Part shown: positions 16,931 to 26,032 of the stretch, in pieces
Layout of the letters: every line of letters starts with the position of its first letter
How positions within the stretch are numbered: position 1 is the stretch's first letter
DNA from: Streptomyces sp. NBC_01439
GTDB taxonomy: Bacteria; Actinomycetota; Actinomycetes; Streptomycetales; Streptomycetaceae
NCBI RefSeq assembly: GCF_036227605.1
Contig: NZ_CP109487.1
Coordinates: 5,089,501 to 5,153,500, forward strand
DNA: 64,000 nucleotides
Direction: 5' to 3'
Translations under genes and position numbers: made by a program
The notes under the pieces: model-generated
The model's input: the letters and a program-made list of their open reading frames with translations, nothing else
Database searches by the model: none
Told to the model about the DNA's origin: nothing

Positions 16931-17218
16931 CCAGCAGCTCCGCAGACCCGCGGGCCCGGTGTGCACCTCGTGCGCCCGGGCCCGCGGGCGTGTCCGCGTG
17001 CGACTGCATCCGGCCGCGTTCGAACGCAGCCAGCTTTACCCAAAGCCATTCCATCGGGTGATCGTCCTCCGGTCTGCCTGACTCCCGCGCGTGCCCCAAC
17101 TAGGGTGCGATGCCAAGCATTCCGGCACTTGGCCCACCGGCATTGCGATGTCAGTGGCGGGTGTCACAGTGGGGGAGTGAGCAACGTCGCCGCAGGGCAG
17201 AGGGGGTGAGGTCCGGCC

Positions 17219-19063
17219 GTGTCCGGAACAGGTTCGATCATGGAAGCGGGTGCACCGTCCGCGCGTTCCCGCGCCCTGGCCGTGCTGCGCGTGCGCAGCA
17301 GGGCCTTGGCGGCCGCGCTGCTGCCCGCCGCCCTCGCGGTGGTCCTGGTGGCCGCCAGGGCGACGGGCCGGCTGGCCGGTGATCCCTGGCCCGCGGTGAC
17401 CCTCGTCGTGTGCGTGCTCGCCGCGATCGTGCTGCTCGTCGGCGGTGCCTTCGCCGCGGTGGTGCTGCGGGCGAGCCCCGCCGTGACGCCGACGGTGCCC
17501 CTCTCGGAGGCCGCCGCGCCCGATCTCTACCGGCTGGTGCGGGACCTGGCCGACCGGATGGACGTGCCGCCGCCCTCCGCCATAGCCCTGACGCCGGACT
17601 GCGACAGCTGGCTGGAGGACCGGAGCCACGCGGCCCACCGCCGCGGCGCGGCCCGCGTCTTCGGCGCCGCGCCCGGAGCCGTCGGGCCGGAGTCCGAGCC
17701 GGGCGCGGCCCCGGTGCTGGTGATCGGCTCGCCCTTCCTGTGGTGGATGCGGGTCGCTGAGCTACGGGCGGTCCTCGCGCCCGTCGTCGCCGGTACGGGC
17801 CCTTCCGCGCACCCGGACATAGCCGACGCGCGCGGCTTCGTGCGCGGCCTGGACGCGGCCGTGGACGTGGGCGGTCGGCGCGGCCTCGGCTGGATCGCCC
17901 CGCCGGCCCGGCTGCTGCTGCGGCTGTGCCGGACGGACGCCGCCGAAATGGAGCGCGGGGTGGCCGCGGCCGCCTCGGAGCGTGCACAGGGAGTGGACTA
18001 CGGGCTGCGCATCGTCGCCCAGGAGCAGGTCGGCCTGGCCTACGCGGGCTGGGACCGGCTGCTGACCCGGGTCGCGCTCCCCGCCTGGCGGATGGGTCGC
18101 TGGCCCGCGCACCTCGACGCCGGGGTGGTCTCCGCACTGACCGAGCTCTCCCGGCGGGACCGGCTGGCCGAGGGGTTCACCTCGCGGCTGGGCGAGCGCC
18201 CCGCCTGCGACCTGTTGGATCAGCCCGGGCTGATCGACGAGGCGACCTCCCTGTTGGCTGCACGGCTCTTCCACGGAGGGCCGGCCGAGGCCGGGCCGGA
18301 CTGGTCCCCGGTGGACTGGGCGGCGTATCCGGAGGAGGTCGTGGACCGCAAGTGGCGGACGGAGGCGGCCCGCCTGCACGCGGCGTTGGACGCCCTGGCC
18401 GTCCCGGCGGGGCTGCCCGGGGGCCCTTCGGGCTCCCCCGCCCCGGCCGCGTCGGCCCCAGGGGCCGCTCCCGCGACCCCTGCCGCGCCGAGCGGCTCTG
18501 CCGGGGCCGCGGCCCGCCCCGGTTCCTCGGGTGCTTCGGGTTCCTCGGGAGCGGCCGGAGCGGCCGGAGCGGCGGGTCCCGCCACGCTCGCGGCCGCCGA
18601 CTCGCCCCCACCCACCGCGGACGCCTTCGCCGGGCCCACCCTGGAGCGGGTGTTGGGCTACCTCACCGACCTGGGCGGCGAGGGTGCGGCCGGTGAGGCG
18701 CTGGCCGGCCGGATCACCGGTGAGCTGGCCCGCGAGGAGCGGGCCGCCGGACCGGCCGCCGGGGCCGGGAAGGCGCGCGGGACGGACACCGTCCCGCTGT
18801 TCCCGCTCCAGCCGCCGCGCAGCGGCCGGGACCTGCTGGCCGACCACGTCACGGCGATGGTGTGCTGCGCGGCCGTGGACTCGGCCAGGGCTACCCCTGG
18901 GCTGGACTGGCTGGACGGGCCGGTCCTGCTGGTGGGCGGCGAACGCCGTTCCGACCTGGCGCCGCGCGTGCTGTGCCTGGTCGAGGAGGGGAACCCGGAG
19001 CCGCTGCGGGACTGGCTCTCGGCCCTCGGCATCCGCCCGGAGAAGCCGGTCCGCTTGGTCTGA
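17219..19063 (+). CDS. M48-peptidase-like membrane protein lacking the HExxH zinc site
   Basis: A 614-residue protein. Two transmembrane helices (about 31-49 and 60-83) are followed by PDLYRLVRDLADRMDVPPPSAIALTPD, which is laid out like the linker region of M48 metallopeptidases. Next comes PVLVIGSPFLWWMRVAELRAVLAPVVAG (about 165-192). In M48 enzymes the ELRAVLA stretch runs into the catalytic HExGH; here PVVAG replaces it, so the zinc site is missing. The rest contains further hydrophobic segments, a Gly/Ala/Ser/Pro-rich linker (about 400-470), and a C-terminal soluble domain. It probably has a non-catalytic role. Function unknown. Confidence 0.8.
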   Translation: MSGTGSIMEAGAPSARSRALAVLRVRSRALAAALLPAALAVVLVAARATGRLAGDPWPAVTLVVCVLAAIVLLVGGAFAAVVLRASPAVTPTVPLSEAAAPDLYRLVRDLADRMDVPPPSAIALTPDCDSWLEDRSHAAHRRGAARVFGAAPGAVGPESEPGAAPVLVIGSPFLWWMRVAELRAVLAPVVAGTGPSAHPDIADARGFVRGLDAAVDVGGRRGLGWIAPPARLLLRLCRTDAAEMERGVAAAASERAQGVDYGLRIVAQEQVGLAYAGWDRLLTRVALPAWRMGRWPAHLDAGVVSALTELSRRDRLAEGFTSRLGERPACDLLDQPGLIDEATSLLAARLFHGGPAEAGPDWSPVDWAAYPEEVVDRKWRTEAARLHAALDALAVPAGLPGGPSGSPAPAASAPGAAPATPAAPSGSAGAAARPGSSGASGSSGAAGAAGAAGPATLAAADSPPPTADAFAGPTLERVLGYLTDLGGEGAAGEALAGRITGELAREERAAGPAAGAGKARGTDTVPLFPLQPPRSGRDLLADHVTAMVCCAAVDSARATPGLDWLDGPVLLVGGERRSDLAPRVLCLVEEGNPEPLRDWLSALGIRPEKPVRLV

Positions 19064-19305
19064 GGCGGGCCGAGGAGCGTCGCCCCCGGGAGCGCTACGG
19101 CCCGTACGGGCAACCGGACGTCAGTGTTCCGATCACGTCAATTCGCGACGAACAGTGACGGACTGCGTGCGTTATGTGATGTGCTGGGACCGGTCGCGGC
19201 TGGACGTCCCGGAGCGGGTGCCGAGGAACACCGCCTCGGCTCAGCCAGGAGCCGTGCACCGAGGCGATGTACGCCCGTTGGGGGGATCGAGGGAGGGGAG
19301 CGGTC

Positions 19306-20793
19306 ATGGGTGCGGACCAGATCCGTCGTTGGGAGTCAGGTGCGCTCGCGCACGCGGTGTCCGACCCCTTCGGGCAGGGCCCCCTGCCCTGGTTCCGGGG
19401 CAGTGAGCTCTACTTCGACGACACCGGCCAGGTCGTGCCCTGGTACGTGGACCCGGCCGCCGCGGCCGCCGGAACCGGCCAGATCCCGCGCGCCCGCGGC
19501 AACGGCGGTCCCCGCACCGCCGACGACGTGCACCGCCAGATCAAGGGCTTCGCCTCCACCGGCGGTGTGGCTCCCGGCGAGGCCATCGACTTCCACATCA
19601 CCGTCGACCCGCCCCAGCAGTTCTCCGTCGACGTCTACCGGATCGGCCACTACGGCGGCGACGGAGCCTCCAAGATCACCACGAGCCCCCGGCTCTCCGG
19701 CATCGTCCAGCCGGCCCCGCTCGCCGCCGACCGCACCGTCTCCTGCCACCACTGGTGGTTGTCCTGGCGCCTCCAGGTGCCCTCCTACTGGAGCGTCGGC
19801 GCGTACGTCGCCGTCCTCACCACCGCCGACGGCTACCGCTCCCACATCCCCTTCACGGTCCGCGACGACCACCCCGCCGACCTCCTGCTCCTACTCCCCG
19901 ACATCACCTGGCAGGCCTACAACCTCTATCCGGAGGACGGTCGCAGCGGCGCCAGCCTCTACCACGCCTGGGACGAGGAGGGCCGGTTGCTGGGTGAGCA
20001 GGACGCCGCCGTCACCGTCTCCTTCGACCGCCCCTACGCGGGTGCGGGCCTGCCCCTGCACGTCGGCCACGCCTACGACTTCATCCGCTGGGCCGAGCGC
20101 TACGGCTACGACATCGCCTACGCCGACACCCGTGACCTGCACGCCGGCCGCGTCGACCCCACCCGCTACCGCGGCCTGGTCTTCCCCGGCCACGACGAGT
20201 ACTGGTCGGCCCCCATGCGCCGCACCGTCGAGCGTGCCCGCCGGCACGGCACCTCGCTCGTCTTCCTCTCCGCCAACACCATGTACTGGCAGGTCGAGCT
20301 CGGCCCGTCGCCCTCCGGGGTCGCCGACCGGCTCCTCACCTGTCGAAAACGGCGCGGACCGGGCCGCCCCAGCCTGTGGCGCGAGGTCGACCGACCGGAG
20401 CAGCAGCTGCTCGGCATCCAGTACGCGGGCCGGGTCCCCGAACCCGCGCCGCTGATCGTGCGCAACGCCACCCACTGGCTCTGGGACTCCACCGGCGCGG
20501 GCGAGAACGACGAGCTGCCCGGCCTGGTCGCGGGTGAGGCCGACCGCTATTTCCCGCGCACCCAGCTCCCCGAGCACCAGGACCGGATCCTGCTGGCGCA
20601 CTCTCCGTACCTCGACAGCGAGGGCCACCGCCGGCACCAGGAGACCTCCCTCTATCGGGCGCCCAGCGGCGCGCTGGTCTTCGCCTCCGGCACGTTCGCC
20701 TGGTCCCCGGCCCTCGATCGCCCCGGCCACGTGGACGAGCGCGTGCAGCGGGCCACGGCCAATCTCCTCGACCGGATTTGCAAGCACGACTGA
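19306..20793 (+). CDS. N,N-dimethylformamidase beta-subunit-like protein
   Basis: A 495-residue soluble protein resembling the large-subunit domain of N,N-dimethylformamidase (DLLLLLPDITWQAYNLY...GGRS-like, FSVDVYRIGHYGG, LVFPGHDEYWS, SLVFLSANTMYWQVEL). Real DMFases have a small alpha subunit, which is not present here, and the substrate of the actinobacterial stand-alone proteins is unknown. An excellent ribosome-binding site (GGGAGGGGAG at 19291-19300) precedes ATG 19306. It sits between the M48-like gene and purC and is probably monocistronic. Confidence 0.85.
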   Translation: MGADQIRRWESGALAHAVSDPFGQGPLPWFRGSELYFDDTGQVVPWYVDPAAAAAGTGQIPRARGNGGPRTADDVHRQIKGFASTGGVAPGEAIDFHITVDPPQQFSVDVYRIGHYGGDGASKITTSPRLSGIVQPAPLAADRTVSCHHWWLSWRLQVPSYWSVGAYVAVLTTADGYRSHIPFTVRDDHPADLLLLLPDITWQAYNLYPEDGRSGASLYHAWDEEGRLLGEQDAAVTVSFDRPYAGAGLPLHVGHAYDFIRWAERYGYDIAYADTRDLHAGRVDPTRYRGLVFPGHDEYWSAPMRRTVERARRHGTSLVFLSANTMYWQVELGPSPSGVADRLLTCRKRRGPGRPSLWREVDRPEQQLLGIQYAGRVPEPAPLIVRNATHWLWDSTGAGENDELPGLVAGEADRYFPRTQLPEHQDRILLAHSPYLDSEGHRRHQETSLYRAPSGALVFASGTFAWSPALDRPGHVDERVQRATANLLDRICKHD

Positions 20794-20948
20794 CCCGCCG
20801 CGGGACCCGCCGCGGACCCACGCCGGACCCGCCGCGGACCCGCCGTGGGCCTGGGGCGGGAACTGGGGCCGGACCACCCCCGTCCGCCGGAGCGGGCCCG
20901 GTGCGGGAGAATCGGGGTGCGCTTCATACAGATCTACAGGGAGACCCC

Positions 20949-21854
20949 GTGTCCGGATTCGTCGAAAAGCCCGAGCCGGTTCAGGTTTCGGGCCTCGTCC
21001 ACCTCCACACCGGCAAGGTGCGCGACCTCTACCGTGACGAGGACGGCCGCCTCGTCATGGTCGCCAGCGACCGCATGTCCGCCTTCGACTGGGTGCTGCC
21101 CACGGAGATCCCGGACAAGGGCCGCGTCCTGACGCAGCTCTCCCTGTGGTGGTTCGACCAGCTCGCGGACCTCGTCCCGAACCACGTCATCTCCACCGAC
21201 CTGCCCGCCGGCGCTCCCGCCGACTGGACCGGCCGCACCCTGATCTGCAAGAACCTCGACATGGTCCCGGTCGAGTGCGTGGCCCGCGGCTACCTCACCG
21301 GTTCGGGTCTCGCCGAGTACAAGCAGACCCGTACGGTGTGCGGCCTCGGCCTCCCCGAGGGCCTCGTGGACGGCTCCGAGCTGCCCGGTCCGATCTTCAC
21401 CCCGGCCGCCAAGGCCGAGGTCGGCGAGCACGACGAGAACGTCTCCTACGAGGAGGTCGCGCGCACCACCGGCGCCGAGACGGCCGCGCTGCTGCGCCAG
21501 ACCACCCTCGCCGTGTACGGCCGCGCCCGGGACATCGCCCGCGAGCGCGGGATCATCCTGGCCGACACCAAGTTCGAGTTCGGTTTCGACCCGAAGGACG
21601 GCACCCTGGTCGCCGCGGACGAGGTGCTGACCCCGGATTCCTCCCGCTTCTGGCCGGCCGATCAGTGGGAGCCGGGCCGTTCGCAGCCTTCCTTCGACAA
21701 GCAGTACGTCCGCGACTGGCTGGCCTCCGCGGCCTCCGGCTGGGACCCGAAGGGCGAACTGCCGCCGCCGGCCCTCCCGACGCAGGTCGTCGCGCAGACC
21801 CGCGCGAAGTACATCGAGGCGTACGAGCGCCTGACCGGCCTGGACTGGTCGTAG
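20949..21854 (+). CDS. purC: SAICAR synthase
   Basis: A 301-residue enzyme converting CAIR and aspartate to SAICAR with ATP. Diagnostic stretches include GKVRDLYRDEDGRLVMVASDRMSAFDWVLP, PVECVARGYLTGSG and ILADTKFEFGFDP. AGGGAG at 20938-20943 sits 5 nt before GTG 20949. The strong hairpin that follows serves both purC and the convergent tRNA-Gly. Confidence 0.97.
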   Translation: MSGFVEKPEPVQVSGLVHLHTGKVRDLYRDEDGRLVMVASDRMSAFDWVLPTEIPDKGRVLTQLSLWWFDQLADLVPNHVISTDLPAGAPADWTGRTLICKNLDMVPVECVARGYLTGSGLAEYKQTRTVCGLGLPEGLVDGSELPGPIFTPAAKAEVGEHDENVSYEEVARTTGAETAALLRQTTLAVYGRARDIARERGIILADTKFEFGFDPKDGTLVAADEVLTPDSSRFWPADQWEPGRSQPSFDKQYVRDWLASAASGWDPKGELPPPALPTQVVAQTRAKYIEAYERLTGLDWS

Positions 21855-21860
21855 GGAAAC

Positions 21861-21894
21861 GAAGAAGCCCCGGTCCGAGGACCGGGGCTTCTTC
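21861..21894. terminator. Bidirectional terminator between purC and tRNA-Gly
   Basis: 16-bp perfect stem (21861-21876 with 21879-21894) starting 6 nt after the purC stop and ending 8 nt from the 3' end of the opposing tRNA-Gly gene. Confidence 0.8.
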
Positions 21895-21901
21895 CTTACA
21901 G

Positions 21902-21974
<73 letters not shown>

Positions 21975-21996
21975 AAGCGCCGTAAGGCGAGACCTA

Positions 21997-22608
21997 CTAT
22001 ACCCAACCCCGCTCCCTCGCGAGACGCACTGCCGTGTGCCGGTTCTCGGCACCCAGCTTCGTGGCCGCCGAGGACAGGTAGTTGCGGACGGTCCCCTGTG
22101 AGAGCGAGGCCCGCTCCGCGATCTCCGCGATCGGCGCCCCGTCCCCCGCCAGCTCCAGCACTTCGGCCTCCCGGGCGGTCAGCGGGGAGTCACCGGCGCT
22201 GATCGCGTCGGCCGCCAATTCCGGGTCCACGTAACGGCCTCCGGCGTGCACGGTCCGGATCAGTTCGGCCAGCCGCTGCGCCGAGACCGTCTTCGGGGCG
22301 AAGGCCCGCACCCCCGCCGCCAGGGCCCGCTTCAGGTGTCCGGGGCGCCCGTGACTGGTCACGATCATCGTCTTGCAGTCGGGGAGCTCGGCCCGCAGGG
22401 ATGTGGCGACACTCACACCGTCCGCCCCCGGCATCTGCAGGTCCAGCACCGCCACGTCCGGGCGGTGCGCCCGCGCCATCGCCAGCGCTTCGGGGCCGGA
22501 CGCCGCCTCCGCGACGACCAGCAGGTCGTCCTCCAGCGCGAGGAGCGCGGCCAGCGCCCCACGGATCAAGTGCTCGTCGTCGGCGAGCAGTACGCGTACG
22601 GGGCTCAC
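21997..22608 (-). CDS. NarL/LuxR-family response regulator
   Basis: A 203-residue two-component regulator. The receiver domain has acidic residues Asp10/Asp11, phospho-acceptor Asp56 in VAVLDLQMPG, and the conserved Lys in FAPKTVS. The C-terminal LuxR-type HTH (LTAREAEVLELAGDGAPIAEIAERASLSQGTVRNYLSSAATKL) binds DNA. The GTG start overlaps the kinase stop by 4 bp. Last gene of an exporter/kinase/regulator operon; it probably controls the ABC transporter genes ahead of it. Confidence 0.95.
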   Translation of the reverse strand: MSPVRVLLADDEHLIRGALAALLALEDDLLVVAEAASGPEALAMARAHRPDVAVLDLQMPGADGVSVATSLRAELPDCKTMIVTSHGRPGHLKRALAAGVRAFAPKTVSAQRLAELIRTVHAGGRYVDPELAADAISAGDSPLTAREAEVLELAGDGAPIAEIAERASLSQGTVRNYLSSAATKLGAENRHTAVRLARERGWV

Positions 22609-23846
22609 GCCCGCACCTCCAGTCCTTCGAGCCGTGGGCCCGGTATCTCCGCCCGCAGCCGGAACCGGCCGTCGCCGACCAGCCCCGCCTCCAGCGTCCC
22701 TTCCAGCACGGCGAGCCGTTCCCGCAGCCCGGCCAGTCCCGAGCCGGGCGGCCCGGCAGGGGCCTCCGGCGCGCCGTCGTTCTCCACCACCAGCGTCACG
22801 GGTCCGCTCTCCGGAGCCGTCAGCCGGATCCGGCAGCGCTGTGCGTCCCCGTGCCGCAGCACGTTCGTCGTGGCCTCGCGGACCACCCAGCCGAGCGCCG
22901 ACTGGACTTCGGAGGGCAGCTCCCGGTCGGGCCGGAAGTCGACCCGGCAGTCCATTCCGGCCGCGCTCAGCACCCCGCGCGCACCTTCCAGCTCCACCGA
23001 GAGGTCCGCCTCCCGGTAGCCGCGCACCACGTCCCGTACTTCCCGCTGGGACTCCCGGGCGATCCGCTGGACCTCGATCATCTGCTCCACCGCCTCGGGG
23101 CGTCCGCGCCGGGCCAGTTGGACGGCCAGCTCGCTCTTGAGGGCGATCACGGCCAGGTTGCGGCCCATCACGTCGTGCAGGTCGCGACCGAAGCGCAGCC
23201 GCTCCTCGGCCACCGCCAGCCGCGCCTGGACCTCGCGGGAGCGGTCCAGCTCGTAGACGGTCCTCAGCAGCCAGCCCGAGAACCCGCTGGTGGCGCTGAA
23301 GAACAGGCAGCACATCAGCACCCCGACGAAGTACCCCAGGGCGTGTGCGGCCGGCAGGCCCAGGGCGAGCGCGGTCACCCCCGTGCCGGTCGCCGCGACC
23401 GGGGCGACGTACCGCATGCTCCGCACCGATCGCATGCAGAGCACCAGAGATCCGGCGGTGAAGCAGGTGAGCCCCAACACCAGCATCGGGGCCAACGCCG
23501 GCTCGTCGATCTTCCCGACCGCCTTCAGGGCGAGGATCCCCAGGACGGCCGCGCCCGTCAGGGAGGCCGTGGTCACCGCCAGCCGGGTGGGGCGTTCGCG
23601 CCGCCCCACCACCCAGGTGAGCGCCTTGGACGAGAGCACCCCGCACAGCACCGAGTGGGCGCACAGCATCAGGAAGAGCGAGAAGGGCAGCGCCCGGTCG
23701 GAGGAGTTCTCGACGGCGGAGCCCAGCGCCGGCATTCCGAACGACGAGATCTCGATGAGCACGAACAGGTGGAACGACCACCGCGTGTACAGCTCGACCT
23801 TTCCCGCGCTGCTGCGGTTCTTCCACCACCCGGTCAGCTTCGACAC
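22605..23846 (-). CDS. NarL-type sensor histidine kinase
   Basis: A 413-residue membrane kinase with about six transmembrane helices in the N-terminal half and no obvious extracellular sensor domain, then a HisKA_3 dimerisation box with His224 in FGRDLHDVMGRNLAVIALKSELA and an HATPase domain (WVVREATTNVLRHG, GSGLAGLRERL). Intramembrane-sensing kinases of this kind often detect membrane-active antibiotics or lipids. GTG 23846 is my preferred start. It lies 22 nt downstream of the ABC permease and shares a 4-bp overlap with the response regulator. Confidence 0.92.
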   Translation of the reverse strand: MSKLTGWWKNRSSAGKVELYTRWSFHLFVLIEISSFGMPALGSAVENSSDRALPFSLFLMLCAHSVLCGVLSSKALTWVVGRRERPTRLAVTTASLTGAAVLGILALKAVGKIDEPALAPMLVLGLTCFTAGSLVLCMRSVRSMRYVAPVAATGTGVTALALGLPAAHALGYFVGVLMCCLFFSATSGFSGWLLRTVYELDRSREVQARLAVAEERLRFGRDLHDVMGRNLAVIALKSELAVQLARRGRPEAVEQMIEVQRIARESQREVRDVVRGYREADLSVELEGARGVLSAAGMDCRVDFRPDRELPSEVQSALGWVVREATTNVLRHGDAQRCRIRLTAPESGPVTLVVENDGAPEAPAGPPGSGLAGLRERLAVLEGTLEAGLVGDGRFRLRAEIPGPRLEGLEVRA

Positions 23847-23868
23847 GGTTCCCGTCCCCCGACTCGTT

Positions 23869-24633
23869 CTAGCGACGCGGTTCCCAGCGGAACCACCGCT
23901 GGACAGCAAACACGCTGATCACGATCCAGGCCAGCGTGTTCAGCCCGGCCCCCAGCAGGTCCCCGCCCTCCGCGCCACCGCTCCAGCCGGCCCGTACGAG
24001 GGTCATCACGCCGCTCAGCGGCAGCAGTTCGCACAGGGAGGCCGCCAGGTCGGGCAGCGAGTCCGTCGGCGTGAACAGCCCCGAGCCGAGCACGGTCGCC
24101 AGGAACAGCGGCAGCGTGGTGAGCCCCGCGGTCTCCACGGTGCGGGTGAAGGAGCTGGTCACCGCGGACAGCGCGGCGAGCAGCAGGAGGCCGGCGAGGA
24201 CGGCGGCCACGAGCAGCAGCGGGTTCTGCGGCATCCGCACGTCCAGGGCGACCGCCCCGGCGACCGCGAGGACGGCTATCTGGCCGAGGGCCAGGCAGAC
24301 GGCGGGCAGCGCGGTCCCGGCCAGGATCTCCAGGTCCCGGGCCTCGCCGGTGCGCAGCCGCTTGAGGACGAGCTCCTCGCGCCGGGCGACGTAGGCGGAG
24401 ACCAGGTTCATGTAGACGACGAGGAGCAGCACCATGCCGATCCCGCCGGTCAGGGTGGCCTCGCCGACGGCCTGGGCGCCTTCGACGCCGCTGAGGGACG
24501 AGCGCAGGATGAACACCATCAGCAGGGGCATCAGGAGGGCCACGCCGAGCGTGGCCCGGTTGCGCACCAGCAGGGTGAGTTCGGAGCGGCCGAGCGCGGT
24601 GATCCGGCCGGCGTTCAGGGTGAGCGTGTTCAT
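23869..24633 (-). CDS. ABC-2 type transporter permease
   Basis: A 254-residue integral membrane protein with six predicted helices, typical of ABC-2 exporters of lipids, drugs or peptides. Its start ATG overlaps the ATPase stop (ATGA), so the two are translated together. It pairs with the upstream ATPase and the downstream kinase/regulator in one operon, a layout like known drug-resistance exporters controlled by NarL-type systems. Confidence 0.93.
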   Translation of the reverse strand: MNTLTLNAGRITALGRSELTLLVRNRATLGVALLMPLLMVFILRSSLSGVEGAQAVGEATLTGGIGMVLLLVVYMNLVSAYVARREELVLKRLRTGEARDLEILAGTALPAVCLALGQIAVLAVAGAVALDVRMPQNPLLLVAAVLAGLLLLAALSAVTSSFTRTVETAGLTTLPLFLATVLGSGLFTPTDSLPDLAASLCELLPLSGVMTLVRAGWSGGAEGGDLLGAGLNTLAWIVISVFAVQRWFRWEPRR

Positions 24634-25577
24634 CGGGTCCCCGCCATCGTGTCGTCGTCGCTGCGGTCGCCGGCGCTCCGGCGGTTCTGGGCGATCTCCA
24701 GGAAGGCCTCCTCCAGGGAGGCGGACCGGGCGTCGAGCCCGGCCAGTTGCACACCGTTCTCCCGGGCCCAGCCGAGCAGTTCGGTCAGGTCCTCCTGGAG
24801 CCCTTCGGTACGGATCTCCACGCGCTGCCCGGAGGCGGCCGCCCGCAACGAGAGAGGCAGCCGTGCGGCGGGCACCCCGTCGGGCAGGGTGAAGTGGATC
24901 CGGGCCGGCCGGGTGGCGGTCACCTCGGCCGGAGTGCCGGACAGGACCAGCTCGCCCTCGTGGAGGATCGCGAGGCGGTCCGCGAGCTCCTCGGCCTCTT
25001 CCAGGTAGTGCGTGGTCAGCAGCACCGTGGTGCCCTGCTCCTGCAGCTCGCGCACCAGGGCCCAGGTGTCCCGGCGCCCTTCGGGGTCCATGCCGGTGGT
25101 GGGCTCGTCCAGGAAGAGCACCTCGGGCCGGCCGAGCAGGGCCAGCGCCAGGTCGAGGCGCCGCCGCTCACCACCGGACAGTTGCTTCACGCGTACGGAG
25201 GACCGTGCGGCCAGACCGACGAGCTCCAGCACCTCGGCCGCCGGGCGGGCACCGGTGGTGACCCCGCCCCACATCCGTACCGTCTCGGTGACCGACAGGT
25301 CGGAGGGGAAGCCACCCTCCTGGAGCATGACCCCGGTGCGCGGCCGGACCTCGGCCCGCCGGGTGAGGGGGTCGAGGCCGAAGACGCGGACCTGCCCGCC
25401 GCTCGGCGCGGCCAGTCCCTCCAGCAGCTCGACGGTGGAGGTCTTGCCCGCGCCGTTGGTGCCGAGCAGGGCGAAGATCTCGCCCCGCGCCACGGAGAAG
25501 GAGACGCCCCGTACGGCCTCGAACCCTCCGGTGTAGCCGCGGCGCAGGTCCCGGGCTTCGATCACGGTGTCAGTCAT
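24630..25577 (-). CDS. ABC transporter ATP-binding protein
   Basis: A 315-residue ATPase: Walker A GTNGAGKT at 39-46, signature LSGGERRRLDLALALLGRPEVLFLDEPTTG with Walker B, and the H-loop LLTTHYLEEAEELADRLAIL. A C-terminal extension of about 85 residues is typical of DrrA-like exporters. First gene of the exporter/two-component operon; three TGTCA-type half-sites lie 44-70 bp upstream of its ATG. Confidence 0.95.
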   Translation of the reverse strand: MTDTVIEARDLRRGYTGGFEAVRGVSFSVARGEIFALLGTNGAGKTSTVELLEGLAAPSGGQVRVFGLDPLTRRAEVRPRTGVMLQEGGFPSDLSVTETVRMWGGVTTGARPAAEVLELVGLAARSSVRVKQLSGGERRRLDLALALLGRPEVLFLDEPTTGMDPEGRRDTWALVRELQEQGTTVLLTTHYLEEAEELADRLAILHEGELVLSGTPAEVTATRPARIHFTLPDGVPAARLPLSLRAAASGQRVEIRTEGLQEDLTELLGWARENGVQLAGLDARSASLEEAFLEIAQNRRSAGDRSDDDTMAGTR

Positions 25578-25620
25578 GACTCAAGCGTCGCGGCGCCCGG
25601 ACCGGGTCGGCAGTGCGCGC

Positions 25621-25647
25621 TGTCATGATCGGCGATGACATTTGTCA
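25621..25647. promoter_or_regulatory. Candidate operator for the exporter/two-component operon
   Basis: TGTCAT at 25621, ATGACA at 25635-25640 and TGTCA at 25643-25647 make two overlapping inverted repeats (TGTCAT-N8-ATGACA and TGACA-N2-TGTCA) just upstream of the ABC ATPase gene. NarL-family regulators commonly bind such dyads near the -35 of their own operon. Inference from position and symmetry. Confidence 0.4.
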
Positions 25648-25679
25648 GGGTGCCCGTGGCCGGAGGCGGGGCAATACGA

Positions 25680-25712
25680 AGAAGGCCCCGATCGCAATGA
25701 TCAGGGCCTTCT
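25680..25712. terminator. Terminator downstream of tRNA-Gly copy 2
   Basis: 14-bp stem with one mismatch (25680-25693 with 25699-25712), 5-nt loop, 9 nt past the 3' end of the minus-strand tRNA-Gly gene. Confidence 0.7.
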
Positions 25713-25720
25713 ACATACAG

Positions 25721-25793
<73 letters not shown>

Positions 25794-25872
25794 ATGCACT
25801 GCATTGCACTGCCGTGAGGCGATGCGTGCATCACTCTACCCGATCCACAATAGTGGTCCGGAAGTGATGCAG

Positions 25873-25944
25873 AGCGGGTGACAGGAATCGCACACTGCGC
25901 CTTCCCTCTGGAAGAGGGATGTTCTGCTACTGAACTACACCCGC
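25873..25944 (-). tRNA. tRNA-Gly(UCC) with non-canonical D and T arms
   Basis: A 72-nt tRNA with acceptor GCGGGTG/CACCCGC, anticodon loop CTTCCAG (UCC, codon GGA) and discriminator U. The D loop reads AGTAGCA, so the usual G18 is A. The T loop reads TGCGATT rather than TTCGAnT, so position 55 is G, and the T stem (CAGTG/CCTGT) pairs poorly. The acceptor, D stem and anticodon stems are perfect, so this is not a decayed gene. Elbow changes of this kind mark the peptidoglycan-dedicated tRNA-Gly of staphylococci. Confidence 0.9.
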
Positions 25945-26032
25945 ACGACCTCGGAGGCTTTGACCTGCGGCCTGGCCCCTTGGCGTGATCCACACACTAG
26001 CCGACAGATGGGGGTGCATGGCAAATCGACGC

